Shown: piece by piece, positions 54,675 through 63,506 of the stretch
How positions within the stretch are numbered: position 1 is the stretch's first letter
Layout: each line of letters starts with the position of its first letter
Origin: Mycolicibacterium flavescens
Lineage (GTDB): Bacteria; Actinomycetota; Actinomycetes; Mycobacteriales; Mycobacteriaceae
Assembly (NCBI GenBank): GCA_900637135.1
Contig: LR134353.1
Location: forward strand, 124,001-188,000
DNA: 64,000 nt
Reading direction: 5' to 3'
Translations under genes and position numbers: made by a program
Notes under the pieces: generated by a model
Seen by the model: only the letters and a program-made list of their open reading frames with translations
What the model was told of the DNA's origin: nothing
Databases searched by the model: none

Positions 54675-55442
54675 TCATCGCAACCAGCCGAGGTGGCCGG
54701 CGAGCAGGGCATAGCCGACAAAGGCCACGGCGTCGATCAGCGCATGCGCGACGATCAGCGGCCACAGCCGGCCGGTCCGCAGGTAGACGTAGCCGAACAC
54801 CAGGCCCATCGCCAGGTTCCCCAGCCCCGCGCCGAAGCCCTGGTAGAGGTGGTAGAGCCCGCGCAGGACGCTGGTGACGACAACGGCGGTCGCCGGGCTC
54901 ACACGTAGCTGACGCAGCCTGGTGATCAGGTAGCCGACGACGATCACCTCTTCGGCCCAGCCGTTCGCCAGCGCCGTCAGTAGCAGCACCGGTATCCGCC
55001 ACCAGGTGTCGTACAGTTCGGCCGGCTCGACGTCGGCGTTCATGCCGAGGAGCCGGGCGACCTGATACAGCGCGAGGCCGGGCAGCCCGATGAGAGCGGC
55101 AAGACCGAGTCCGCCGAGTAGGTCGGCGCGCCACCGGGGCCGCCCCAGCCCGATCGATTTAAGGGCGATTCCGCTGCGCCACAACAGGTATACGGCCAGC
55201 GCACCCCATGCAGACAGCTGGAACACCCAGACGAGATTGAGCCCGAGGTCGATGAATTCGAACGGGGAGCGGCGCGGATTGAGCGCGACGACCTGACCGG
55301 AGAGGCCGAGGAGCACCGACTCGATCAGGTTCAGAAGCGCGCTGTAGGCCGAAAGGCCGAACGTCACCGCGAGTACGACGACGATCTCGATGCGCAGGGC
55401 CCGGCGCGCAGGGTCGGTGAGCTCGTCGGGGGCGCCGGTCAC
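54675..55442 (-). CDS. CPBP family intramembrane metalloprotease
   Basis: A 255-residue protein with about seven membrane helices. Seen: the ABI/CPBP motif 1 ANGWAEEVIVVGYLITRL (Glu-Glu pair, about residues 159-176), motif 2 RGLYHLYQGFGAG and motif 3 LIVAHALIDAVAF. The usual Arg of EExxxR is replaced by Val, as in a common actinobacterial branch. Family members process prenylated peptides or protect against bacteriocins; no substrate is known here. It lies 31 nt upstream of the LCP gene on the same strand and may be in its operon. Confidence 0.85.
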   Translation of the reverse strand: MTGAPDELTDPARRALRIEIVVVLAVTFGLSAYSALLNLIESVLLGLSGQVVALNPRRSPFEFIDLGLNLVWVFQLSAWGALAVYLLWRSGIALKSIGLGRPRWRADLLGGLGLAALIGLPGLALYQVARLLGMNADVEPAELYDTWWRIPVLLLTALANGWAEEVIVVGYLITRLRQLRVSPATAVVVTSVLRGLYHLYQGFGAGLGNLAMGLVFGYVYLRTGRLWPLIVAHALIDAVAFVGYALLAGHLGWLR

Positions 55443-55461
55443 CGGAGCTACGGTAGCGCCG

Positions 55462-56259
55462 TCACAACTTCCGTGCGCGCAGCCCGTTGAGGAACGGGCA
55501 GCCCATCAGTACCCGGATCGCCTGGCTCAACCCGGTGACGTCGTCGACCGGGCGGGTGAACGGCAGCCGCACATCGTGGTCGCCGTCGTCGGTCTCCACC
55601 CGCAGTTGGACGCCGTAGCGGTCCAGACCCAGGGGCCGGACCCGCCCGCGGCGCATCGACATCGGAAGCCGGCTGGCCAGCCTCTCGACGACGTCGCGGT
55701 GGGCCGACTCCATGTGCTGCAGCCAGCACGACTCCATCGCGCAGAACGGGTCCGGCCGCGCGGCCAGCAGCGTGCTCACGCTGACCGATTCGGCGCCGGT
55801 GGAATCGGCGACCACCACGGAGTCGATCTCCAGTCGCAGAAGCGTGTGGCCCTTGTCGCCGTCAGCGGGTGCCGAGTTCACGTGAAGTAGCGCGGGATTG
55901 GGGTCTTCCGAGGCGATCAGGTCGAGCAGGGCCGACACCTCACCGGCGGGCACGTCGTGCAGGCGCCCCTGAATCCACACCAGCGAGCGCACCGGCTCGC
56001 GTAGCGGCAGCGGCGCGTAATCCGTCATCTCCAGCACCGCCTGCACCCCGCCGGCACCCGCGCTGACGGCCTTGGCCGCCGCCGCGCTGTCCGCGGGAAC
56101 GGTGATCGCGAACGAGCCGTCGTCGAGCAGGTGGTGGACCGGTGTCTCGGTGGGAGCCCCGTTCTCGCCGCCCTCGACCGCGAGCATCGCGCCGCCCGCT
56201 TTGGCGCACGCGGTGCGGATCCGCTCGGCCGTCGTCGGTGCCGTGACCGTTGTCGCCAT
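55462..56259 (-). CDS. DUF2470 domain protein, iron-regulated (Rv3839-like)
   Basis: A 265-residue protein. Seen: a split-barrel-like N-terminal part (residues 10-150: SFAITVPADSAAA, SLVWIQGRLHDV) and a C-terminal DUF2470 domain (about 175-260) with ARPDPFCAMESCWLQHMESAHRDVV, quoted in part as SCWLQHMESAH. The combination resembles HugZ-type heme-handling proteins. M. tuberculosis Rv3839 is IdeR-controlled, and here an IdeR box with 17 of 19 matches lies 16 nt upstream of ATG 56259, so iron-repressed expression is likely. It ends 19 nt before the CPBP gene. Confidence 0.82.
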   Translation of the reverse strand: MATTVTAPTTAERIRTACAKAGGAMLAVEGGENGAPTETPVHHLLDDGSFAITVPADSAAAAKAVSAGAGGVQAVLEMTDYAPLPLREPVRSLVWIQGRLHDVPAGEVSALLDLIASEDPNPALLHVNSAPADGDKGHTLLRLEIDSVVVADSTGAESVSVSTLLAARPDPFCAMESCWLQHMESAHRDVVERLASRLPMSMRRGRVRPLGLDRYGVQLRVETDDGDHDVRLPFTRPVDDVTGLSQAIRVLMGCPFLNGLRARKL

Positions 56260-56275
56260 GCAGCCTCCTCTGAGA

Positions 56276-56294
56276 TAAGGTGAGCCTAACTTAA
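56276..56294 (-). promoter_or_regulatory. IdeR iron box
   Basis: TAAGGTGAGCCTAACTTAA matches TWAGGTWAGSCTWACCTWA at 17 of 19 positions. It lies 16 nt before the Rv3839-like ATG and 75 nt before pheA. The position over the promoter implies repression of the Rv3839-like gene by iron-loaded IdeR. Confidence 0.85.
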
Positions 56295-56369
56295 CTAAGA
56301 GATGACGGATCCCGCAAGGCTTTCGTGCAGCGGAACGGCATTACCCGAGTGACCCGATAGTGTTGTGCC

Positions 56370-57296
56370 GTGCCGCGCATCGCTTATCTCGGCCCCGAGG
56401 GGACCTTCACCGAGGCGGCGCTGCGCAAAATGTCGGGTGATGGGATGCTGCCCGGCGGCCCGGGTGCTGACGCGGTGACGCCCGTCCCGTGCGACAGCAC
56501 CACCGGCGCGCTCGCCGCCGTGCGCGACGGTGACGCCGACTACGCCTGTGTCCCGATCGAGAACTCGATCGAGGGTTCGGTGCTACCCACCCTCGACGGC
56601 CTGGCCGGCGGCACACCTCTGCAGATCTTCGCCGAGCTCACGCTCGATGTCTCGTTCACGATCGCGGTGCGCGACGGTATCGCGGCCGACCGCGTGAAGA
56701 CCGTCGCCGCCTTCCCCGTCGCGGCCGCACAGGTGCGGCACTGGCTGGCCGAGCATCTACCGTCGGCACAGGTGGTGCCCGCCAACTCCAACGCCGCGGC
56801 GGCCGCTGACGTCGCCGAGGGGCGTGCCGACGCGGGGGTGAGCACCGCGCTGGCCACCAAGCGCTACGGGCTGGAGGCGCTGGCGTCCGACATCGTCGAC
56901 GAGCCCAACGCGCGCACCCGGTTCGTGCTCGTCGGAGCGCCCGCCCCGCCGCCAGGGCGCACGGGCGCCGACCGTACGTCGGTGGTGCTGCGACTCGACA
57001 ACGTACCCGGCGCGCTGGTATCGGCGCTGACCGAGCTGGCCGTCCGCGACATCGATCTGACCCGGATCGAATCACGGCCCACCCGAACGGGGTTGGGCAC
57101 CTACATCTTCTTCCTCGACTGTGTCGGACACATCGACGACGATGCGGTGGCCGAGGCACTCAAGGCGCTGCACCGTCGTTGTTCGGATATGCGATTCCTC
57201 GGATCCTGGCCGACCGGAGCGGCCGCAGGCGCGGCCCCTCCCGGACTTGACGAAGCCTCCAGCTGGCTGGCGCGACTCAGGGAGGGACTGAGGTGA
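56370..57296 (+). CDS. pheA: prephenate dehydratase
   Basis: A 308-residue monofunctional enzyme of phenylalanine synthesis. Seen: N-terminal IAYLGPEGTFTEAAL, catalytic-domain PIENSIEGSVLPTLDGL, the TRFVLVG motif (about residues 187-193) that ends the dehydratase domain, and a C-terminal ACT domain with LVSALTELAVRDIDLTRIES (Phe binding, ESRP). Prephenate is converted to phenylpyruvate with feedback inhibition by Phe. GTG 56370. Overlaps the phosphatase gene by 4 nt. The counterpart is Rv3838c. Confidence 0.95.
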   Translation: MPRIAYLGPEGTFTEAALRKMSGDGMLPGGPGADAVTPVPCDSTTGALAAVRDGDADYACVPIENSIEGSVLPTLDGLAGGTPLQIFAELTLDVSFTIAVRDGIAADRVKTVAAFPVAAAQVRHWLAEHLPSAQVVPANSNAAAAADVAEGRADAGVSTALATKRYGLEALASDIVDEPNARTRFVLVGAPAPPPGRTGADRTSVVLRLDNVPGALVSALTELAVRDIDLTRIESRPTRTGLGTYIFFLDCVGHIDDDAVAEALKALHRRCSDMRFLGSWPTGAAAGAAPPGLDEASSWLARLREGLR

Positions 57297-57979
57297 GCGG
57301 GCGTCTCATGCTGGTGCGTCACGGGCAGTCACTGGCCAACGTCCACCGTCGCCTCGACACCCGCCCGCCCGGCGCCGAACTCACCGACCTCGGCCGCGAT
57401 CAGGCCCGCTCCTTCGCCAGGGGCATGCCTGCTGCGCCCGCGATCCTGGCCCATTCGGTGGCCCACCGGGCCCGTCAGACCGCCGAGGAGATCGCCGGTT
57501 CGGTGCGCTTGCCGCCTGTGGAGCTCGACGGGGTCCACGAGGTCCAGGTCGGCGATCTGGAGGACCGCAACGACGACGAGGCCATCGCGACGTTCGAATC
57601 GATCTATCAGAAGTGGCACGACGGAGATCTCGACGTGGCGATGCCCAACGGCGAGACCGGACACGACGTGCTGGACCGCTACGTGCCTACCATCACCCAG
57701 CTGCGGATGCGCCATCTCGACGACGACGACTGGCACGGCGACATCGTGGTGGTCAGCCACGGCGCGGCGATCCGGCTGGTGTCCTCGGTGCTGGCCGGTG
57801 TCGAGCGCAGTTTCGCTCTCGACCACCACTTGGGGAACACGGAGGCCGTCGTGCTGGCACCGATCACCGACGGCAGGTGGAGTTGTCTGCAGTGGGGGTC
57901 GCTGACGCCGCCGTTCTACCCCGAGCCCGACGTGCGGCCGGTCGAAGACGCTCTGCGCTCAGCCGACCCGATGGGCTGA
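57293..57979 (+). CDS. histidine phosphatase (phosphoglycerate-mutase-like, Rv3837c-like)
   Basis: A 228-residue branch-2-type histidine phosphatase. Seen: the phospho-His motif LMLVRHGQSLANVHRR (His11), the acid region VQVGDLEDRNDDEA and the second histidine in IVVVSHGAAIRLV (about residue 156). Despite the mutase label such proteins are mostly phosphatases; a role in serine, phenylalanine or sugar metabolism is undetermined. GTG 57293 overlaps pheA (GTGA), so the two are co-translated. The end overlaps the Cys-rich miniprotein gene by 21 nt. Confidence 0.88.
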   Translation: MSGRLMLVRHGQSLANVHRRLDTRPPGAELTDLGRDQARSFARGMPAAPAILAHSVAHRARQTAEEIAGSVRLPPVELDGVHEVQVGDLEDRNDDEAIATFESIYQKWHDGDLDVAMPNGETGHDVLDRYVPTITQLRMRHLDDDDWHGDIVVVSHGAAIRLVSSVLAGVERSFALDHHLGNTEAVVLAPITDGRWSCLQWGSLTPPFYPEPDVRPVEDALRSADPMG

Positions 57980-58150
57980 CACCGAGACGGTGCACGCGCA
58001 GCTGATCGCCTCACAGTCGATCACGAACGCGTGCGCCACTTCCGGGGTGACGCAATCCGGTTCGGTGCATTCCGCTCGACACGCGACGTGGTGAATGACG
58101 GTGCCATGGCAGTGCTCGAGGCCCGCTACGCATTCTCGGCACTCGGTCAT
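57959..58150 (-). CDS. 63-residue cysteine-rich miniprotein
   Basis: A 63-residue protein with nine cysteines and six histidines in the first 55 residues: CRECVAGLEHCHGTVIHH, CRAECTEPDC, and DCEAISCAC. The spacing (C4, C7, C14, C24, C28, C33, C46, C51, C53) suggests one or two bound zinc ions. No signal peptide. AAGGGGCC lies just before ATG 58150. I believe similar short proteins exist in other mycobacteria at this place, but no function is known. It sits directly downstream of the Rv3836-like peptidase gene on the same strand. Confidence 0.65.
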   Translation of the reverse strand: MTECRECVAGLEHCHGTVIHHVACRAECTEPDCVTPEVAHAFVIDCEAISCACTVSVSAHRVG

Positions 58151-58209
58151 GGCCCCTTGATAGCACTCGCGGGCGACAAAGCGCAGTTGCCGCGCGGTGT
58201 GTTTGCCCG

Positions 58210-58548
58210 CTATCCCCAGCCGAGTTCGTGGAGGCGCTCATCGTCGATGCCGAAGTGGTGGGCGACCTCGTGGATCACGGTGATCGCCACCTCGTCGACG
58301 ACGTTCTGCTCACTGTCGCAGTGCTCCAGCAGCGCTTCGCGGTAGATCGTGATGGTGTCGGGCAGCGAACCGGCGTACCACGAATCGCGTTCGGTCAGTG
58401 CGACGCCCTGATAGAGCCCCAGCAGGTCGGGCTCCTCGTCGTTGCGGCCCTCGACAAGGACGACGACGTTGTCCAGCGCGTCGGCGAGCTTCGGCGGTAT
58501 CAGATCGAGCGCCTCGGAGACCAGTTCTTCGAACCGTTCCGGGCTCAT
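58210..58548 (-). CDS. minimal zinc metallopeptidase (Rv3836-like)
   Basis: A 112-residue protein of the small zincin family (DUF1025/MMP-like). Seen: EELVSEALDLIPPKLADAL at the N terminus, DTITIYREALLEHC, and the zinc motif VIHEVAHHFGIDDERLHELGW (HExxHxxGxxD, about residues 92-104, quoted in full within 20: IHEVAHHFGIDDERL). Structures of relatives show a minizincin fold; substrates are unknown. ATG 58548; the GTG at 58560 is an alternative that begins right after the stop of the upstream septum-family gene. Confidence 0.87.
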   Translation of the reverse strand: MSPERFEELVSEALDLIPPKLADALDNVVVLVEGRNDEEPDLLGLYQGVALTERDSWYAGSLPDTITIYREALLEHCDSEQNVVDEVAITVIHEVAHHFGIDDERLHELGWG

Positions 58549-58564
58549 CTGTACGGCCACGCGG

Positions 58565-60016
58565 CTACGGTCCCGGCGGCGCGGGTGGGGGCGGCGCAGG
58601 CGCGGGGGGCGGCGGAAGCGGCGCAGGTGCTGGCGGCGGCGGGGGAAGCGGCGCACCGGGCGGCGGAGGCAGCGGGGCACCCGGCGGTGGTGGGGCACCG
58701 GGAGGCGGCGGTAGCCCACCGCCCAGGAAGGTGTTGCCGGGGGCGGGCTCGGGGTTGGCCGGTGGGTCGCCCTGGTGCACGTCCGACGATGCCGGTCCGT
58801 GCGTCGAGGGCTGTTGATCGCTGTCGTCGCTCGAGCTGCCACTGCTGCCGCTGCTGGAGCCGCTGCTGCTGCTTGAGGACTGACCGCTGGTGGACTGAGA
58901 GGTGTTGACCGGCTCGTTGTCGGTGATCGGGATCGGCGGGAAGTTCAGCCGCTCTTCGGGGATGTCCGGGGGCGGTACCGGCGGCTGACCGTTGATCAGC
59001 AGCGGGCCCTTGGCGCTGTTGAGCAACGTCGACCAGCCACCGTTGCCCAGCGTGGCTCCGATGCTGCAGGACACCTGACGACTGCCCGCCGCCCAGCTCG
59101 GCAGCGAGATCGTGCTGTAGATCAGCGTCAGCGTGGTGCTGCGTAGCTCGATGGGCGCCAGGTAGGCGTCCGTCATCCGGGTGCACGCGTCCTTGATGAA
59201 GCTGTCCTGCTCGGGCTCGGGCGGCAGTCCGCCGGGGAACCTCTCGGCGAGGTTCACCGCGCCGGTGACCTCCATCGCATGCGGCGCCGCGCAGTCGACC
59301 GGGATGTCGGTGGGCTGGTTGGTGGTGGGGTCGATGCCCAGGCAGGTGCCCGCAGGCCACACCTTGGACTGGTCGACCTCGGCGACCTTGCCGGAGAACG
59401 CCAGCTGCTGGTTGTTCGGGCCGGGCAACTGCAGCCCGCACAGCATGCGGCGCTCGCCGGACTGGCGCCAGGCCTTGTCGCCGGACCACAGCATGCTCAC
59501 GGTGAAGCGGCTGTTCGGGTCGAAGCGCGGACCCAGGTAGTTCTTCACGGCCGTCGAGCACTGCTCCTGGCTGATCTGCTGGATACGCGCGCTCGACGGC
59601 GGCGCGGCGTCCGGACCGTATTCACTGCCCGGGAAGGTCCGCATATCCACCGACTCGGCGACCTCGAACCGGTGCTCCTGGCTGCAGTCGACTATCTCGG
59701 CGGCGTCGGGTGTCCGGTCGGGCCAGTTGAGGCAGTCGCCCGCCTTGGCATGTTCGAACGTCGCATTGCCCCGGGGCCCGAGGGAGATCGTGCTCGCGGT
59801 GAGCCCGCTGGCGCCGTCGTTCTGCGGCAGGGCGGTGATGAGGCCCGCGATCAGCAACCCGCCCAGCGCCGTCAACACGAGCGCTCGGCGCGTCGGCGTG
59901 GCGTGCAAACTGGTCCACCACGCCACCCGCTGCTGCGCCTGTGCGTCGCCTTGCTGCAGATCGGCGGGTTCATGCTCGCCGAACGGGCGACCGGGTGCCT
60001 CCAACATCTGCTCCAT
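58565..60016 (-). CDS. septum-formation family membrane protein (Rv3835-like)
   Basis: A 483-residue protein. Seen: one N-terminal membrane helix (ALVLTALGGLLIAGLITAL, about residues 45-63), an extracytoplasmic region with two similar Cys-containing modules (AGDCLNWPDRTPDAAEIVDC and PAGTCLGIDPTTNQPTDIPVDC, quoted in part), a serine-rich stretch (SSSSSSGSSSGSSGSSS) and a long proline-rich end of PPPPGAP repeats. The Septum_form domain is found in actinobacterial wall proteins with no known reaction. ATG 60016 (MEQMLEAPGRPF). It leads the run toward the metallopeptidase gene. Confidence 0.83.
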   Translation of the reverse strand: MEQMLEAPGRPFGEHEPADLQQGDAQAQQRVAWWTSLHATPTRRALVLTALGGLLIAGLITALPQNDGASGLTASTISLGPRGNATFEHAKAGDCLNWPDRTPDAAEIVDCSQEHRFEVAESVDMRTFPGSEYGPDAAPPSSARIQQISQEQCSTAVKNYLGPRFDPNSRFTVSMLWSGDKAWRQSGERRMLCGLQLPGPNNQQLAFSGKVAEVDQSKVWPAGTCLGIDPTTNQPTDIPVDCAAPHAMEVTGAVNLAERFPGGLPPEPEQDSFIKDACTRMTDAYLAPIELRSTTLTLIYSTISLPSWAAGSRQVSCSIGATLGNGGWSTLLNSAKGPLLINGQPPVPPPDIPEERLNFPPIPITDNEPVNTSQSTSGQSSSSSSGSSSGSSGSSSDDSDQQPSTHGPASSDVHQGDPPANPEPAPGNTFLGGGLPPPPGAPPPPGAPLPPPPGAPLPPPPPAPAPLPPPPAPAPPPPAPPGP

Positions 60017-60109
60017 TGTGACAGGCGTGTCAGGTGCTGTGACAAGTGATGCAGTTGTAAAGTTATGCGGTTGTGCTGGCCTGGGTGCTCGACCAGTAGG
60101 GTTGCGCCC

Positions 60110-61369
60110 GTGATCGACCTCAAGTTGCTGCGCGAAAACCCGGATGTGGTCCGTGCCTCGCAACGCGCCCGCGGCGAAGATCCGACCCTCGTCGACGCGT
60201 TGCTCGAGTCCGACGCCGCGCGCCGGGCCGCGGTGTCGGCGGCCGACAATCTGCGCGCCGAGCAGAAGGCCGCGAGCAAGAAGGTGGGCAAAGCGTCGCC
60301 GGAGGAGCGGCCCGCACTCCTGGAGCAGGCCAAGGAGCTCGCCGAGAAGGTCAAGGCCGCCGAGACCGCGCAGGCCGACGCCGCGCGGACGTTCACCGAG
60401 GCGCACATGGCGCTCTCGAACGTGATCATCGACGGGGTGCCCGCGGGCGGCGAGGACGACTTCGTCGTACTCGACACGGTCGGTGAGCCGCCGCGCATCG
60501 ACGACCCCAAAGATCACGTCGAACTCGGTGAGTCGTTGGGTCTCATCGACCTCGAGCGCGGCGCGAAGGTGTCCGGTTCACGCTTCTACTTCCTCACCGG
60601 GGCCGGCGCCCTGCTGCAGCTGGGCCTGCTCCAACTGGCCGTCAAACTCGCCACCGCGAACGGGTTCACGCTGATGATCCCGCCGGTGCTCGTGCGCCCG
60701 GAGATCATGGCGGGCACCGGTTTCCTCGGCGCGCACAGTGAGGAGGTCTACCGGATCGAGTCCGACGACCTGTATCTGGTCGGCACCTCCGAGGTGCCGC
60801 TGGCCGGATACCACGCCGACGAGATCCTCGACCTGTCCGACGGGCCGCTGCGCTATGCGGGTTGGTCGTCGTGCTTCCGGCGCGAAGCGGGCAGCCACGG
60901 CAAGGACACCCGCGGCATCATCCGCGTGCACCAGTTCGACAAGGTCGAGGGCTTCATCTACTGCAAGCCCGCAGACGCCGAGGCCGAACACGAACGCCTG
61001 CTGGGCTGGCAGCGCCAGATGCTGGCCGATATCGAGGTGCCGTACCGCGTGATCGACATCGCCGCCGGTGATCTCGGATCCTCGGCGGCGCGCAAATTCG
61101 ACTGTGAGGCTTGGGTTCCCACGCAACAGACCTACCGGGAGCTGACCTCGACGTCGAACTGCACGACGTTTCAGGCCCGCCGGTTGGCGGTGCGCTACCG
61201 CGACGAGAACGGGCGTCCGCAGACCGCGGCAACGCTCAACGGGACCTTCGCGACGACGCGGTGGCTGGTGGCGATCCTGGAGAACCACCAGCAGCCCGAC
61301 GGCAGCGTCCGGGTGCCACAAGCGCTGAGGCCGTATGTCGGAACCGACGTCCTGATGCCGGTCAAGTAG
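60110..61369 (+). CDS. serS: seryl-tRNA synthetase
   Basis: A 419-residue class II synthetase. Seen: [14 protein letters not shown], the long tRNA-binding coiled-coil arm (about residues 30-100), motif 2 [17 protein letters not shown] (about 261-277) and motif 3 [18 protein letters not shown] (about 377-394). It charges tRNA-Ser. GTG 60110 gives the conserved N terminus. It is divergent from the septum-family gene, as Rv3834c/Rv3835 are. Confidence 0.97.
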   Translation: MIDLKLLRENPDVVRASQRARGEDPTLVDALLESDAARRAAVSAADNLRAEQKAASKKVGKASPEERPALLEQAKELAEKVKAAETAQADAARTFTEAHMALSNVIIDGVPAGGEDDFVVLDTVGEPPRIDDPKDHVELGESLGLIDLERGAKVSGSRFYFLTGAGALLQLGLLQLAVKLATANGFTLMIPPVLVRPEIMAGTGFLGAHSEEVYRIESDDLYLVGTSEVPLAGYHADEILDLSDGPLRYAGWSSCFRREAGSHGKDTRGIIRVHQFDKVEGFIYCKPADAEAEHERLLGWQRQMLADIEVPYRVIDIAAGDLGSSAARKFDCEAWVPTQQTYRELTSTSNCTTFQARRLAVRYRDENGRPQTAATLNGTFATTRWLVAILENHQQPDGSVRVPQALRPYVGTDVLMPVK

Positions 61370-61453
61370 GACAAGCGCCTCGCGGGGCGAAGAGGTGGTT
61401 TCGCGCGCCCGGACACGGGTAGACGCGTTCGCATCCCGACTCTAGGAGGCGCC

Positions 61454-62602
61454 GTGAAGGCGATGGTTTACCGCGGCCCGTACAAGGTACGGGTCGAAGA
61501 AAAAGACATTCCGCCGATCGAGCATCCGAACGACGCGATCGTGCGGGTGACCCTCGCGGCGATCTGCGGTTCGGACCTGCACCTGTACCACGGCATGATG
61601 CCCGACACCCGGGTCGGCATGACCTTCGGCCACGAGTTCATCGGTGTGGTCGAGCAGGTCGGGCCCTCGGTGCGCAACCTCAAGGTCGGCGACCGGGTCA
61701 TGGTGCCGTTCAACATCTTCTGCGGTTCGTGCTACTTCTGCGCTCGCGGGCTGTACTCCAACTGCCACAACGTGAACCCGAACGCGACGGCCGTCGGCGG
61801 GATCTACGGCTACTCGCACACGTGCGGTGGATATGACGGCGGGCAGGCGGAGTTCGTCCGGGTGCCGTTCGCCGATGTGGGCCCGGCGCTCATCCCCGAC
61901 TGGATGGCCGACGAGGACGCGCTGATGTGCACCGACGCGCTGGCCACCGGCTACTTCGGCGCGCAACTCGGCGACATCGTCGAGGGTGACGTCGTCGCGG
62001 TCTTCGGTGCGGGTCCGGTCGGCCTGTACGCCGCGAAATCGGCATGGCTGATGGGCGCGGGCCGGGTGATCGTCATCGACCACCTCGAGTACCGGTTGGA
62101 GAAGGCTCGCACGTTCGCCCATGCCGAAACCCTCAACTTCGCCGAATACGACGACATCGTCGTGGAGATGAAGAAGACCACCGGTTATCTCGGCGCCGAC
62201 GTGGCGATCGATGCCGTGGGCGCCGAGGCCGACGGCAACCTGCTGCAGCACGTCACGGGCGCCAAGCTCAAAATGCAGGGCGGTTCGCCCGTCGCGCTGA
62301 ACTGGGCGATCGACGCGGTGCGCAAAGGCGGCACGATTTCGGTGATGGGCGCCTACGGACCGATCTTCTCCGCGGTCAAGTTCGGCGACGCGTTGAACAA
62401 GGGACTGACGCTGCGGATGAACCAGTGCCCCGTCAAACGCCAGTGGCCCAGGCTGTTCTCGCATATCCAGAACGGCTATCTCAAACCCAATGACATTGTC
62501 ACCCACCGCATTCCGCTCGAGCACATCGCCGAGGGGTATCACATCTTCTCCGCCAAGCTCGACGACTGCATCAAACCGATCATCGTGGCGAACGCCGCCT
62601 GA
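61454..62602 (+). CDS. zinc-dependent alcohol dehydrogenase (formaldehyde-dehydrogenase-like)
   Basis: A 382-residue medium-chain dehydrogenase. Seen: catalytic-zinc region CGSDLHLYHG and FGHEFIGVVEQVG, structural-zinc cysteines in CGSCYFCARGLYSNC (C-x2-C-x2-C-x7-C, about residues 91-105), and NAD motif VFGAGPVGLYAAKSA (about 181-195). The branch includes glutathione-independent formaldehyde dehydrogenases, but the actual alcohol is unknown. GTG 61454 has TAGGAGG 5 nt upstream. It is followed after 11 nt by a hypothetical gene with its own GGGG site. Confidence 0.92.
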   Translation: MKAMVYRGPYKVRVEEKDIPPIEHPNDAIVRVTLAAICGSDLHLYHGMMPDTRVGMTFGHEFIGVVEQVGPSVRNLKVGDRVMVPFNIFCGSCYFCARGLYSNCHNVNPNATAVGGIYGYSHTCGGYDGGQAEFVRVPFADVGPALIPDWMADEDALMCTDALATGYFGAQLGDIVEGDVVAVFGAGPVGLYAAKSAWLMGAGRVIVIDHLEYRLEKARTFAHAETLNFAEYDDIVVEMKKTTGYLGADVAIDAVGAEADGNLLQHVTGAKLKMQGGSPVALNWAIDAVRKGGTISVMGAYGPIFSAVKFGDALNKGLTLRMNQCPVKRQWPRLFSHIQNGYLKPNDIVTHRIPLEHIAEGYHIFSAKLDDCIKPIIVANAA

Positions 62603-62613
62603 GGGGAATCATC

Positions 62614-63177
62614 ATGACCTACACCGCCGACCGTCCGCCCGTTCCGACGTCCGAAGACCTGCGTGCCCGCATCCCGGGGTGGGGCGCCGACCTCGACCCG
62701 GCCGACCGGCCCTCGGTGCCCAAGCTGAAGGCGGTCGAGACCGGTGCGCACTGGGACTTCCCCGACCGCCAACCCGAGAAGTGGCCTCGGGAGAGGTCCA
62801 TCGAACACAAGTTCCTGACACCGGTTTTCGGTACGTCGACGCCACCGAGGGGGCTCTCGGGTGCGATCCGGCGCTACTCGTATCGCACGTACAGCGAGGG
62901 CCGTGCCGCGCACTGGCTGCTGCTGATCCTCGCCGACCGCGTCGACGCCGTAGAACACCACGTGCAGTCGCTGCTCAGCCTTCGCCCGGACAACCCCGTC
63001 ACCCAGACCGGAGTCAAGACCGAGCTGACGCACAACGGCCTGGCCGCGCGCGCGAAAAGTAAACGTGCGGACGTCAATCACATGTGGCTCGACCCGCTGA
63101 TCGTCGGTGGCCCATGGGTGGCGACCGCGGGGGTCGGGCTGCTCGCGGTGCGCCGGTTGCGCCGCAACCGGCGCTAA
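62614..63177 (+). CDS. hypothetical protein with C-terminal membrane helix
   Basis: A 187-residue protein. Seen: a proline- and tryptophan-rich polar part (IPGWGADLDPADRPSVPKL, HWDFPDRQPEKWPRER), two helical stretches (AAHWLLLILADRVDAVEHHV, quoted in part) and a C-terminal membrane helix (IVGGPWVATAGVGLLAV) followed by RRLRRNRR. I recognise only that such proteins often accompany zinc alcohol dehydrogenases in actinobacteria. ATG 62614 with GAGGGGAA upstream. Overlaps the convergent gene at its stop by 4 nt. Confidence 0.72.
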   Translation: MTYTADRPPVPTSEDLRARIPGWGADLDPADRPSVPKLKAVETGAHWDFPDRQPEKWPRERSIEHKFLTPVFGTSTPPRGLSGAIRRYSYRTYSEGRAAHWLLLILADRVDAVEHHVQSLLSLRPDNPVTQTGVKTELTHNGLAARAKSKRADVNHMWLDPLIVGGPWVATAGVGLLAVRRLRRNRR

Positions 63178-63506
63178 GGCTGCAGCAGCTCGTCGAGGAC
63201 CTCGATGAGCTGGTCGGGGTGTTCGGGCGTGAACGCCGGACGCCACCGGTTGCCGTCGACGTCCAGGGTGACCAGCGTGGCCTTCAGCGGCCTGCGCACG
63301 TCCAGCGGCAGCCAGCGGCGCAGATCCGAGCTGCCCCAGAACCGGTAGCGGTGTATCCAGTCCAGCGGTGAGGCGGTGTACCCGCGGATGGTCGGCAGCG
63401 GAATGACTTTCGACGTGCCAGAGGGGAAGTGGTACCGGCGCAGCGTGACCGCCTCTCGGTCGACCTGTATCATGCCGTCGTCGTAGAGCTGTTGCGGCAC
63501 ACTCAC
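63174..63506 (-). CDS. conserved hypothetical protein downstream of the Rieske gene
   Basis: A 110-residue protein starting at GTG 63506, which overlaps the Rieske stop (GTGA). Seen: aromatic-rich, basic segments (TLRRYHFPSGTSKVIPL, WIHRYRFWGSSDLRRWLPLD) and NRWRPAFTPEHPDQLIEVLDEL at the end. It looks like a PH-like or bacterial-membrane-flanked fold in miniature, but I cannot assign it. Translational coupling with the Rieske protein suggests a shared task. Confidence 0.65.
   Translation of the reverse strand: MSVPQQLYDDGMIQVDREAVTLRRYHFPSGTSKVIPLPTIRGYTASPLDWIHRYRFWGSSDLRRWLPLDVRRPLKATLVTLDVDGNRWRPAFTPEHPDQLIEVLDELLQP

Noticed and set aside
58228..58908. 226-codon plus-strand frame over the metallopeptidase and proline-rich region
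   Set aside because: Mirror of the PPPPGAP repeats and of the zinc peptidase; no ribosome site.
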